This document shows positions 26,421 to 32,700 of a stretch of 32,700 bases of DNA, piece after piece. Numbering within the stretch: the stretch's first letter is position 1; the number at the start of each line of letters is the position of its first letter. Both the position numbers and the translations under genes were made by a program. The notes under the pieces were generated by a model. The model was not told where the DNA came from and did not search any database. It was given only the letters and a program-made list of their open reading frames with translations. Origin of the DNA: Microseira wollei NIES-4236 (GTDB taxonomy: Bacteria; Cyanobacteriota; Cyanobacteriia; Cyanobacteriales; Aerosakkonemataceae); assembly GCF_020521235.1 (NCBI RefSeq), contig NZ_BLAY01000119.1, forward strand, positions 1-32,700, in the 5' to 3' direction.

Positions 26421-26640
26421 CCAACGATTTCATTGGCTTCGATAGATTATTTCCGATTGTGTTCGCGTACAGCGTGCCGGAGGCATATCGCCATTTTGGA
26501 ATTATTAATTTGACGTTAAATGAGGGGTGTTACCCCCGATTCTCCAGCGGTATCCGAAAAGGGACGGCGCCTTATACCGCCGTGTCGTGTTACTCCGTGG
26601 TCTAAAGACTCACGGTTTCCACACTCCCGGAGACTTTGAG
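26101..26640 (+). mobile_element. Orphan HEARO-type (IscB omega-RNA) element without iscB
   Basis: A 540-bp non-coding element placed directly against the pyrFE start. Hairpins with the same TCTAAAGA tip sit near both ends (CCCCGC/GCGGGG at 26108-26128 and CCGTG/CACGG at 26595-26615), as expected for IS200/IS605-type ends. The right edge abuts ATGA at 26641; from memory, HEARO elements were reported to insert just upstream of ATGA or GTGA. Removing 26101-26640 leaves AAGAG eight bases before the pyrFE ATG, a plausible original ribosome-binding site. No HNH or RuvC protein is encoded between the ends. The left border is approximate. Confidence 0.65.
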
Positions 26641-28068
26641 ATGAATTTTTTTGATAAGTTGCTTGTGGCGATGGATCGCAATCAGAGCTTGCTTTACGCG
26701 GCACTTGACCCAGATCCGGAGGTGTTGTCGGGAAGCGAACGCTCGTCATCCCTACGCCAACTCTGGGACTGGTTACCATTCGTCATCTCCCAAACCGAGG
26801 AATTGGTGTCTGCGTATATACTTACCCTCGACTTTTACCAAGCGCTGGGTATCCCCGGTTTAGAATTGCTGCAACATACTTTGGCGACTATCCCCCCTCA
26901 CATCCCGGTAATTTTGGATGCCAAACACAGCGATATCAATACCAGCACCGCGTTCGCCCGTACCGTCTTTGAAACTTGGATGGTGGATGCTTGTACTGTT
27001 TTACCTTATGCCGGACACGAACAGATAGCCCCGTTTTTGGTTTATCCCGCTAAAGCCGTCTTTGTCCTGTGCGCCACGGGTAACCCTTCTGCGGCGGTAT
27101 TGCAGGAACATCCAGCGGCAGATATACCATTTTATTTGCATCTTGTCAAGGAATCGCAAACTTGGGGCAGTCCGGAACAAGTGGGGTTGAAAGTTGGTGC
27201 GGCGATGCCAGATATTTTAGCGAAGATTCGAGCAACTGCACCGGAACGCCTAATTTTAATCCAAGGAACTTGGTCGGATGAGCAAGATTTGGCAAAGTTA
27301 TTGTCAGCGGGTTTAAATGCTGAAGGACAAGGTTTACTGGTGCCAATTCCGACCGAGCTTTTAACTGCTGAACATCCATCCCAGGAAATCGAAAAGTTAC
27401 GAGATACCATCAATCAAGAGCGTCAGCGGGTTATAGAAGGAAATCCCACTTGCGATTTGTGGTTGCCTAATGTTTGCTTCCTGCAATCCGACCCGCATCG
27501 AGATTTAATTTTACAGCTTTTCGACATTGGCTGTATTATTTTTGGGGAACACGTGCAAGCGTCGGGGGCAACTTTTCCCTATTATATCGACCTGCGGACT
27601 ATTATTTCCAAACCCCAAATCTTCCATCAAATTTTAGGTGCTTACGCCGAGATTCTCAAACAATTGGAATTTGACCGAATTGCCGGAATTCCTTATGGTT
27701 CTTTACCGACGGCGACCGGGTTAGCTTTGCGCTTGGAACGTCCGATGATATTTCCGCGCAAGGAAGTTAAAGAACACGGGACTAAACGGTTAATTGAAGG
27801 GCATTTTGAAGCTGGTGAAAAAGTTGTCGTGATCGATGATATTCTAATTAGCGGTAAAAGCGTGATGCAAGGAGCGGAGAAACTGAGAACAGTGGGATTG
27901 CATGTAGAAGATATTGTGGTGTTTATCGATCATGGAAAGGGCGTCAAGGATAGATTGAAGGAAAATGGTTATCGGGGTCATGCTGTTTTGACGCTCTCGG
28001 AAATTGCCGAAACTTTGTATCAGTCGGGACGGATTGATGGGTCGCAGTTTAAACTGTTTGTTGAGTAG
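26641..28068 (+). CDS. pyrFE: Bifunctional orotidine-5'-phosphate decarboxylase / orotate phosphoribosyltransferase
   Basis: Last two steps of UMP synthesis in one 475-residue protein. The front half (about 1-270) is the PyrF barrel, with the catalytic cluster LDAKHSDINTS. The back half (about 285-475) is PyrE, with the PRPP-binding loop VVVIDDILISGKS. The order is reversed relative to animal UMP synthase (PyrE first) and is the order seen in cyanobacteria. I chose the ATG at 26641 because family sequence begins there (MNFFDKLL); the open frame reaches back to 26527 but only through the inserted HEARO-like element. That element now supplies the ribosome-binding site (GGAG at 26629-26632) and separates the gene from its old upstream region. 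Confidence 0.93.
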   Translation: MNFFDKLLVAMDRNQSLLYAALDPDPEVLSGSERSSSLRQLWDWLPFVISQTEELVSAYILTLDFYQALGIPGLELLQHTLATIPPHIPVILDAKHSDINTSTAFARTVFETWMVDACTVLPYAGHEQIAPFLVYPAKAVFVLCATGNPSAAVLQEHPAADIPFYLHLVKESQTWGSPEQVGLKVGAAMPDILAKIRATAPERLILIQGTWSDEQDLAKLLSAGLNAEGQGLLVPIPTELLTAEHPSQEIEKLRDTINQERQRVIEGNPTCDLWLPNVCFLQSDPHRDLILQLFDIGCIIFGEHVQASGATFPYYIDLRTIISKPQIFHQILGAYAEILKQLEFDRIAGIPYGSLPTATGLALRLERPMIFPRKEVKEHGTKRLIEGHFEAGEKVVVIDDILISGKSVMQGAEKLRTVGLHVEDIVVFIDHGKGVKDRLKENGYRGHAVLTLSEIAETLYQSGRIDGSQFKLFVE

Positions 28069-28080
28069 TTAAGGCAAATG

Positions 28081-28145
28081 GCTAATTGCTAATTGCTAAT
28101 TGCTAATGGCTAATGGAAGTATTTTTCTTGGTTCTATTAGCCATT
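28081..28145. repeat. Heptamer tandem repeat with inverted copy (GCTAATT/G)
   Basis: Five GCTAATT or GCTAATG heptamers in a row (28081-28115). AATGGCTAAT (28105-28114) is also complementary to ATTAGCCATT (28136-28145), so a 10-bp stem with a 21-base T-rich loop can form behind pyrFE. Confidence 0.8.
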
Positions 28146-28205
28146 CAACTGAAATCATCTCTGGGGGTGGGTTTCTTTACCTCAATACAATTTTAAGGAT
28201 AAATT

Positions 28206-28964
28206 ATGATTGATTTAACGGGAAAAGTCATCTTAGTTACGGGGGGGTCATCGGGTATTGGCGCGGTGACGGTGCGGACATTGGCAAATGCTGGGGCGAT
28301 GGTGATTTTGCATTATTTTAGTCAGGGGGATAAAGCTGAAGAAATTGTGGGGGAAATTGGATGCGATCGCATTCATTTACTCCCAGCAGATTTCACCCAA
28401 GAAAATGGGGCGATAACGTTGTGGAATGATGCAATATCTTGGCAAGGACGCATTGATATTTTAGTCAACAATGCCGCAATTATGTTAGCCGCCGGAGTGG
28501 ATGACAACTTGGCTCTTTGGTCAAGTGCTTGGCAGAAAACTTTACAAGTTAATTTAATTGCGGTTGCCGATTTATGTCGCGAAGCAATTCATCATTTTAA
28601 AAGCCGCAATGGTGGCACAATCATCAACGTCGCCAGTCGCGCTGCTTTTCGAGGCGATACGCCGGAATATATGCATTATGCTGCATCTAAAGGTGGGATT
28701 ATTTCCCTGACGCGCAGTATTGCACGAGGATTTGCTAAAGATAATATCCTCGCTTTTGCTGTTGCGCCTGGTTTTGTTCGTACAGAAATGGCGGAGAAAT
28801 TTATCCAAGATTATGGAGAAGATTTCCTTACCCGCGATATTCCGATGGGGAAAATTGCCCCGCCGGAAGATGTTGCTAATGTTATCGCTTTTTTGGCTTC
28901 TGGTTTAGCGCCCCATGCGACTGGTACAACTATCGATATCAATGGGGCTTCTTATGTGCGCTGA
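28206..28964 (+). CDS. SDR-family NAD(P)-dependent oxidoreductase
   Basis: A 252-residue classical short-chain dehydrogenase/reductase. It has the cofactor glycine motif TGGSSGIG (residues 12-19), NNAAI in the middle, the active-site Ser in INVASRAAF and the YxxxK pair in YMHYAASKGG; the end GTTIDINGASYVR is typical of FabG-like members. The start at 28206 has AAGGA eight bases before it. The substrate cannot be told from sequence. It lies 137 bases behind pyrFE with a hairpin-forming repeat between, so it may be a separate transcription unit. Nothing ties it to the NRPS line. Confidence 0.9.
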   Translation: MIDLTGKVILVTGGSSGIGAVTVRTLANAGAMVILHYFSQGDKAEEIVGEIGCDRIHLLPADFTQENGAITLWNDAISWQGRIDILVNNAAIMLAAGVDDNLALWSSAWQKTLQVNLIAVADLCREAIHHFKSRNGGTIINVASRAAFRGDTPEYMHYAASKGGIISLTRSIARGFAKDNILAFAVAPGFVRTEMAEKFIQDYGEDFLTRDIPMGKIAPPEDVANVIAFLASGLAPHATGTTIDINGASYVR

Positions 28965-29153
28965 TTTGATTTAAACTCAAAGCGGCGGCGGTAAGTACGC
29001 CTTTCGCGTTGGAAGAATACTTAATTAATGAACGCGCGTCAGCGCTAGGACACGAAGGAAGAGAAAAGAAGAGATAGGTTATTGAAGTAGCGGGAAGGGA
29101 GTAAAATAAAACAGTGGGTTGGGTTTATTACAGTTGTATCGGATTTGGGGATT
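28965..29153. other. Gap with a purine-rich intergenic repeat
   Basis: No gene. Positions of about 29050-29085 hold a G/A-rich run (GGAAGAGAAAAGAAGAG) of the same character as the AT deletion scar near 15540. Such runs recur between cyanobacterial genes. Confidence 0.5.
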
Positions 29154-29804
29154 ATGCTGACAGCAATTTTATTCGATTTAGACGGAACTTTAGTTAATAC
29201 AGACCCTTTGCATTACAGGGTTTGGAAAGAAGTCTTGAAAGATTATGGCTTGGAAATCGATCAAAAGTTTTATGATAGTCGCATTAGCGGGGGACTAAAT
29301 CCATTAGTTATCAAAGATATATTGCCCGAGCTGTCAGAAACTGAAAATTACCAGTTGGCTGAATATAAAGAAGCTCGGTTTCGCGAATTGGCATCGGAAT
29401 TAAAACCTGTCGCGGGATGGGAACGGATTCTTGCTTGGACAGAAGAATTCAATTTAAAACGCGCGTTGGTAACTAATGCTCCCCCTAAGAATGTTGAGCT
29501 TATGCTCTCGGTTTTGGGGTTAACAGAAGCGTTTAATCCGGTTGTTGTGGCGTCAAATGCGGGAGTCTCTAAACCAGATCCAGCTTTGTATAGAATGGCT
29601 TTGAATTTGTTAGATATTGCGCCAGAGCAAGGGTTGGTTTTTGAGGATTCTCCAGCGGGAATTCGTTCTGCTGTAGGTGCGGGTATTTTGACTATTGGGA
29701 TTGCTTCTACTCACAATCCTCAGGCTTTGTTGGCAGCAGGGGCGTTTAATGTTGTGCCAGATTTTACTGACGAACAGGTATGGAATTTGCTGCGGGGTTC
29801 ATAG
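29154..29804 (+). CDS. HAD-superfamily hydrolase, beta-phosphoglucomutase-like
   Basis: A 216-residue haloacid-dehalogenase phosphatase/mutase. It has motif I FDLDGTLVNTD (both aspartates present), a helical cap with HYRVWKEVLK, motif II VTNAP, the Lys in SKPDP, and motif IV VFEDSPAGIRSA. This set is typical of beta-phosphoglucomutase-like and sugar-phosphate phosphatase members; the substrate is unknown. I prefer the ATG at 29154 over the TTG at 29145, because motif I normally lies within ten residues of the start. It is followed by a hairpin terminator. Confidence 0.9.
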   Translation: MLTAILFDLDGTLVNTDPLHYRVWKEVLKDYGLEIDQKFYDSRISGGLNPLVIKDILPELSETENYQLAEYKEARFRELASELKPVAGWERILAWTEEFNLKRALVTNAPPKNVELMLSVLGLTEAFNPVVVASNAGVSKPDPALYRMALNLLDIAPEQGLVFEDSPAGIRSAVGAGILTIGIASTHNPQALLAAGAFNVVPDFTDEQVWNLLRGS

Positions 29805-29830
29805 GTTTTTAGATTTGGGATTTAGCTGGG

Positions 29831-29864
29831 GGCGGGTTTATCTAAAATGTCTGTAAAACCCGCC
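29831..29864 (+). terminator. Hairpin behind the HAD gene
   Basis: GGCGGGTTT (29831-29839) pairs perfectly with AAACCCGCC (29856-29864), followed by TTTACTT. Its arm is shared with the hairpin at 25832-25887, suggesting a dispersed palindrome used as a terminator. Confidence 0.65.
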
Positions 29865-30920
29865 TTTACTTAATGCTTGATATAATGAATAGTTGCTGCA
29901 ATCGCTGACGGGTCGATAACCAATCTTATGATAGATGCGCTCGGAAGTGGGATTGGCTAAATCATTATAGTGAATCCCCACTAATTTACTACCGGGGATA
30001 GACCTGCCACGAGCAAAGCGGAGCTGGGGGAGCAAAGGGGAGCTGGGGGAGCAAAGGGGATGGGGGAGCAAAGGGGATGGGGGAGCAAAGGGGAGCTGGG
30101 GGAGCAAAGGGGAGAAAAAACGCTTTTTCGCACAATCAACTATACACAACTGATCTCTCGCGGACATGATATCAATAGTCCATTGAGACAGACTATTTAA
30201 TCCCCTATAAATAATAATGCCAAAATCAGAAGAAGTCATTCCAACAATCCCACCTTGAGTGCTTGAGCATAAAACTATTCGCTTTAACAAATCTCTAGTT
30301 CCACCTGAATTAATGCTCGCCGGGAAGCTGGCGGGATTAAATAAAATCTCGTGGTGATTGGGGGATAAAGGATTTCGCGGCAACACCCTAAATTTACCAA
30401 TATCATTTCGATGAGGCGCCTCAGGGTATAGAGAGCTATGAGGCCACCAATTTGGTTTAACTGTAGGACAAAGAAAACCGGCAGAACATAACGCAGCATT
30501 GTTATCAGGTCTTACCGCAACGACCATAGCAATCTCTTGTGACTGAAAAGTCACCCACCTAATAGGAAAATTTTCGTTTGAACCATAATTGACGTTTACA
30601 GCGTTATTAAAGTTGGCATCGGTGCAGATGCCAATCATGTTAGGAGTTAGCGTTAAACCATCATTTCCATCTCCCTGGCACAGTTGAACTTTAATGTTCG
30701 TTGCGCTTGGCTGTTCTATCAAGTATTTCCCATAAGCTCTATCTTTTGGTGCAGGTGACAATAGTGCATCCCAAGAAAAAACAGCCTCGTTTCCTGAAGC
30801 TGCCTCTTGCCTGTATCCTACTGAAATTAACTTACCATTAAAAACGCCGCGATATTTACTGGCGTCCCAAGTCTGATTCAGAATTTCACTTGTGTACTGA
30901 ACAAGCCTTATCTTATTGAC
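29838..30920 (-). pseudogene. Chimeric frame: unknown protein fused through a minisatellite to a GNAT acetyltransferase tail
   Basis: The frame has three parts. The front (about 30130-30920; no canonical start before 30761) is an unknown protein with segments such as EILNQTWDASKYRGVFNGKL and FPIRWVTFQSQEIAMVV. A repeat-coded proline/leucine-rich linker (30010-30114) follows. The last about 45 residues (HYNDLANPTSERIYHKIGY) are the conserved C-terminus of a GNAT-family N-acetyltransferase, whose catalytic core is missing. The fusion is best explained by a deletion, recombination or misassembly through the repeat, not by a real two-domain protein. Confidence 0.6.
30010..30114. repeat. G-rich minisatellite (about 17-19 bp unit)
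   Basis: About six imperfect copies of GGGGGAGCAAAGGGGAGCT, with some copies shortened to GGGGGAGCAAAGGGGAT. C-rich sequence of the same type occurs at 32561-32587. Such runs are common cyanobacterial intergenic repeats and break short-read assemblies. Confidence 0.9.
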
Positions 30921-31323
30921 TCAATTGATAAATTAATTGGATCTGCCTCTGGCCAAAGTTTTTCTAAATTCCCTGGAACTTCTGTTACTTTGGCAATCCA
31001 CGGCAATAGCTTTAATTGATTTATTTCGTCGCGTCGCTGCCAAAATAGCTGCTAAAAATCTTTGAATTTTTTGGTGGTAGGGTACAAACATAAGCAGGGC
31101 GATTAAGGTCTAGCTGTTGCGCTTCTATATTTTGGTAGAGGCGCCAGCGCCTAGGAATGTTGCAGCTAATTTTGGTAATAATAGCTGCTGTACATTGAAA
31201 ATTGTGGGGAATTGTGGCGGAACCAAAACTGCTATTCCATGCATAATTGTTGACGGCAAGCTGAAGTTTGCTACCTGTAATAGGTGGTGGGGAATTAGTG
31301 AAACCAAAGTTAACAATTGGCAT
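30908..31323 (-). pseudogene. Small unknown protein with an apparent frameshift
   Basis: Starts at the ATG 31323, one base after the stop of the gene before it, so the two look like an operon. The first frame (MPIVNFGFTNSPPPITGS...) ends at 31021. From about 31065 another frame carries convincing sequence (FWQRRDEINQLKLLPW, EKLWPEADPINLSIESIR) to the stop at 30908-30910. A frameshift near 31050-31070 would join them into one protein of about 135 residues. The function is unknown. A sequencing error is possible this near the contig end. Confidence 0.5.
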
Positions 31324-31324
31324 G

Positions 31325-31642
31325 TTACACCCATTCAAAGCACAACAAGCTTCCCGTACCGCTCGCGACAATCGCCCTGAAGATACCAGTGTAAATTATC
31401 GCCGATTCTTCTAACCATCCTTGACCGGGTGCAAGAGGAAGCCCCGACGCAACAGTAGCCGTATTTGTCAAACTTAAAAAAACTGTAGATGTGGCACCAG
31501 GTGGGTTAAGAATTAGGGCGCGCTTTCTACTAGAATTTGCTGCTAGCGCAGTACCAGAAGTAGTGGTAACCAATGGGTTTGTTTGAGTGCAAGTCCCTTC
31601 CCCAATAGCAGCTCTGGGAAAATTTACATTAACAATCCCCAT
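31325..31642 (-). CDS. Small virion-type or surface protein, unknown
   Basis: A 105-residue protein with a pattern often found in phage structural proteins: a run of small residues (TTTSGTALAANSSRKRALIL), then a beta-rich body with GLPLAPGQGWLEE and the end SGTGSLLCFEW. The resemblance is to small phage head/tail or baseplate-like domains and rests on pattern only. It precedes the frameshifted gene by one base. The 127 bases before it show no gene. Confidence 0.55.
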   Translation of the reverse strand: MGIVNVNFPRAAIGEGTCTQTNPLVTTTSGTALAANSSRKRALILNPPGATSTVFLSLTNTATVASGLPLAPGQGWLEESAIIYTGIFRAIVASGTGSLLCFEWV

Positions 31643-31769
31643 TTTTTTGACCTAATCAACCAAGAATGTCGGTGATTTTTCGAGAAATTAAGGAGTGTAA
31701 TACCAAACTACAACATTAACTGATGGTAGCCAACGCCGAAACTCTAAATCCAAAAGATAGGGGGGTTTC

Positions 31770-32051
31770 TCATAGTCTGGAATTGCGGACAGGCTGATTA
31801 CCTTTAGCTCGAGCATGGGTGAGTCCCATGGGATATTCCCCTGCTGCAAAGCCACGGGGTTCGATAACCTTATAAAGGTCAGCTGTGCTGTTAGATTGGT
31901 GATGACTCCACACTTTTATTGCGTCGGCAAGACTGGAAACTCTACGATCTTGCGCCTTGTCATAAACCATATCAATCACTTCAACTGCTATCTTTGTCCC
32001 CTCGCCCATTAAAAACACTTCGTTAGCTGTCGTTAAAAAGCGAGACAGCAA
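31770..32051 (-). CDS. Hypothetical protein
   Basis: A 93-residue frame (from a TTG) with evenly mixed, protein-like composition (VEVIDMVYDKAQDRR, SLADAIKVWSHHQSN). The frame is open back to about 32090 without a better start. No family recognised. It is on the same strand as the other small genes here. Confidence 0.45.
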   Translation of the reverse strand: MLSRFLTTANEVFLMGEGTKIAVEVIDMVYDKAQDRRVSSLADAIKVWSHHQSNSTADLYKVIEPRGFAAGEYPMGLTHARAKGNQPVRNSRL

Positions 32052-32288
32052 CGGTTGCCAATTTTCAGCCCCGTGATTTTGTCAAGGTAGTACTGCCGCT
32101 CTTACCCAAAAACTGCCTTGTTGTGCCGTATATACAGCCAAACCTACAGATGGATAGTTGCCCTATTGCCGCAACAAAGCTGTTGAGCGTGAGGCTGTTG
32201 TTTCTAAATCTTGTCATCGTGGAAAGCTCCCCTCTGCTAATCCGGGTATTCGATAGGTTAAATCAACGCTATATTTGGCGGCTTCTCT

Positions 32289-32575
32289 AATCCTGGTTGG
32301 GTAAGTCGTTTTGTCGCAACGACTCTGGCTCAACCTGGGGTGCAAGCGATTATTTCTACTGGGCGCGAAATAGTTAATTCTTTGAGGCGAGCAGCCACAG
32401 CATGGGAATTTCTTTCAACAGTGGTTGAGCGACGATCCTGTAGGCGCTACAACCCGTGCTGTCCCTGGAGTTCTTTCCTTGGGAGCATCAATCATTGTTG
32501 GAGCAAAAGTTGCCGCTTTTATAGGTGGGCTAAGTTTATTAGCTAAAATCAAACTTGCCCACTCCCCCAGCTCCC
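32289..32575 (+). pseudogene. Fragment of an unknown gene with a frameshift
   Basis: A forward frame (NPGWVSRFVATTLAQPGVQA, GREIVNSLRRAATAWEF) runs to about 32410. Sense sequence then continues in another frame (FQQWLSDDPVGATTRAVPGV, followed by a hydrophobic stretch VGAKVAAFIGGLSLLA) to the C-rich end. A one-base error or mutation near 32408-32420 would join them. No family recognised. Upstream, 32052-32288 shows only broken coding fragments. Confidence 0.4.
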
Positions 32576-32587
32576 CCCACCCCCCCC

Positions 32588-32700
32588 AGATCGGAAGAGC
32601 ACACCTCCTAACCTCAGACACAGCCAAAGAGCTCCTCTTCCGCCCTCTGCTTGGAAACAAAAAAAGTCATTGCTTCCCTAGAAATCACCTCCTGGTCTCC
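32588..32700. other. Sequencing-adapter read-through at the contig end
   Basis: AGATCGGAAGAGCACAC at 32588-32604 is the exact start of the Illumina TruSeq read-1 adapter. The following bases fit the rest of it with errors: 11 of 17 up to 32621, an 8-base index slot, then 18 of 24 against the P7 part ending CTGCTTG near 32653, followed by an A-rich run. This is not genomic, and frames reading into it are artefacts. Confidence 0.93.

Noticed and set aside
25861-26605. Short open frames across the aroF-pyrFE gap (such as 26315-26605)
   Set aside because: They run through perfect hairpins and the structured RNA, have no start context, and match no known protein.
26527-26640. Extended pyrFE start at 26527
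   Set aside because: The added 38 residues are encoded by the inserted structured element; family sequence begins at the ATG 26641.
30010-30114. CRISPR array
   Set aside because: The units are about 17-19 bp and contiguous, with no unique spacers; this is a minisatellite.
32415-32660. Minus-strand frame of 81 codons at the right end
   Set aside because: Its first half is adapter sequence.
1-32700. tRNA or rRNA genes
   Set aside because: I saw no cloverleaf with a T-loop motif and no rRNA-like stretch on reading through both strands.

Overview
The window looks like a filamentous (Oscillatoriales-type) cyanobacterial genome. It has frequent HIP1 octamers (GCGATCGC, e.g. 1628-1635), heptameric short tandem repeats typical of cyanobacteria (25794-25824, 28081-28115), and a cyanobacterial-style PyrF-PyrE fusion. 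It also looks like a whole short-read contig: the right end (32588 onward) carries a degraded Illumina adapter, and the left end starts inside a truncated acyltransferase domain.

Region 1 (1-21538, + strand) is a hybrid PKS/NRPS assembly line. Its order is: acyltransferase remnant, ACP, GSA-type aminotransferase, C-methyltransferase, then C-A-PCP, then C-A(N-methyltransferase)-PCP, then a PKS module (KS, broken AT, KR with a C-methyltransferase inserted in it, DH, ACP), then a free-standing condensation-like protein. Both adenylation domains read by eye as the same valine-type pocket, the second with N-methylation. The line predicts a beta-amino-acyl chain with two branched aliphatic residues (the second N-methylated) and a further methylated ketide unit. 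No thioesterase or reductase release domain is present. The line carries several lesions. An IS607-type element (9441-11377, tnpA plus an intact tnpB) sits inside the second A domain, and removing it in silico restores one reading frame. The AT of the PKS module is mostly deleted, leaving a purine-rich scar and a frame change. The first AT is cut at its 5' side. The last C domain has HN instead of HH in its active-site motif.

Region 2 (21539-24770) holds a convergent MATE-type efflux gene with a single in-frame TGA, and a fossil TnpB gene with no N-terminus and a C-terminal frameshift.

Region 3 (24742-29864) is mostly housekeeping. It has a DAHP synthase gene with a transcription terminator directly ahead of its start (probable attenuator), a string of perfect hairpins, and a pyrF-pyrE fusion gene, followed by an SDR oxidoreductase and a HAD phosphatase. 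Directly against the pyrFE ATG sits a 0.54-kb element that reads as an orphan HEARO/IscB omega-RNA transposon without iscB. Its right edge abuts ATGA, the site type reported for HEARO elements.

Region 4 (29838-32587) has small unknown genes on the - strand, one with a virion-protein-like character. One is fused through a minisatellite to the tail of a GNAT acetyltransferase. This stretch has several apparent frameshifts, and its quality seems to fall towards the contig end.

The most interesting signals are the orphan HEARO element set at a pyrimidine gene start, the reversible IS607 interruption of an NRPS adenylation domain, the co-occurrence of three RNA-guided-nuclease-type loci, and the unusual PKS module with a methyltransferase inside the KR fold.
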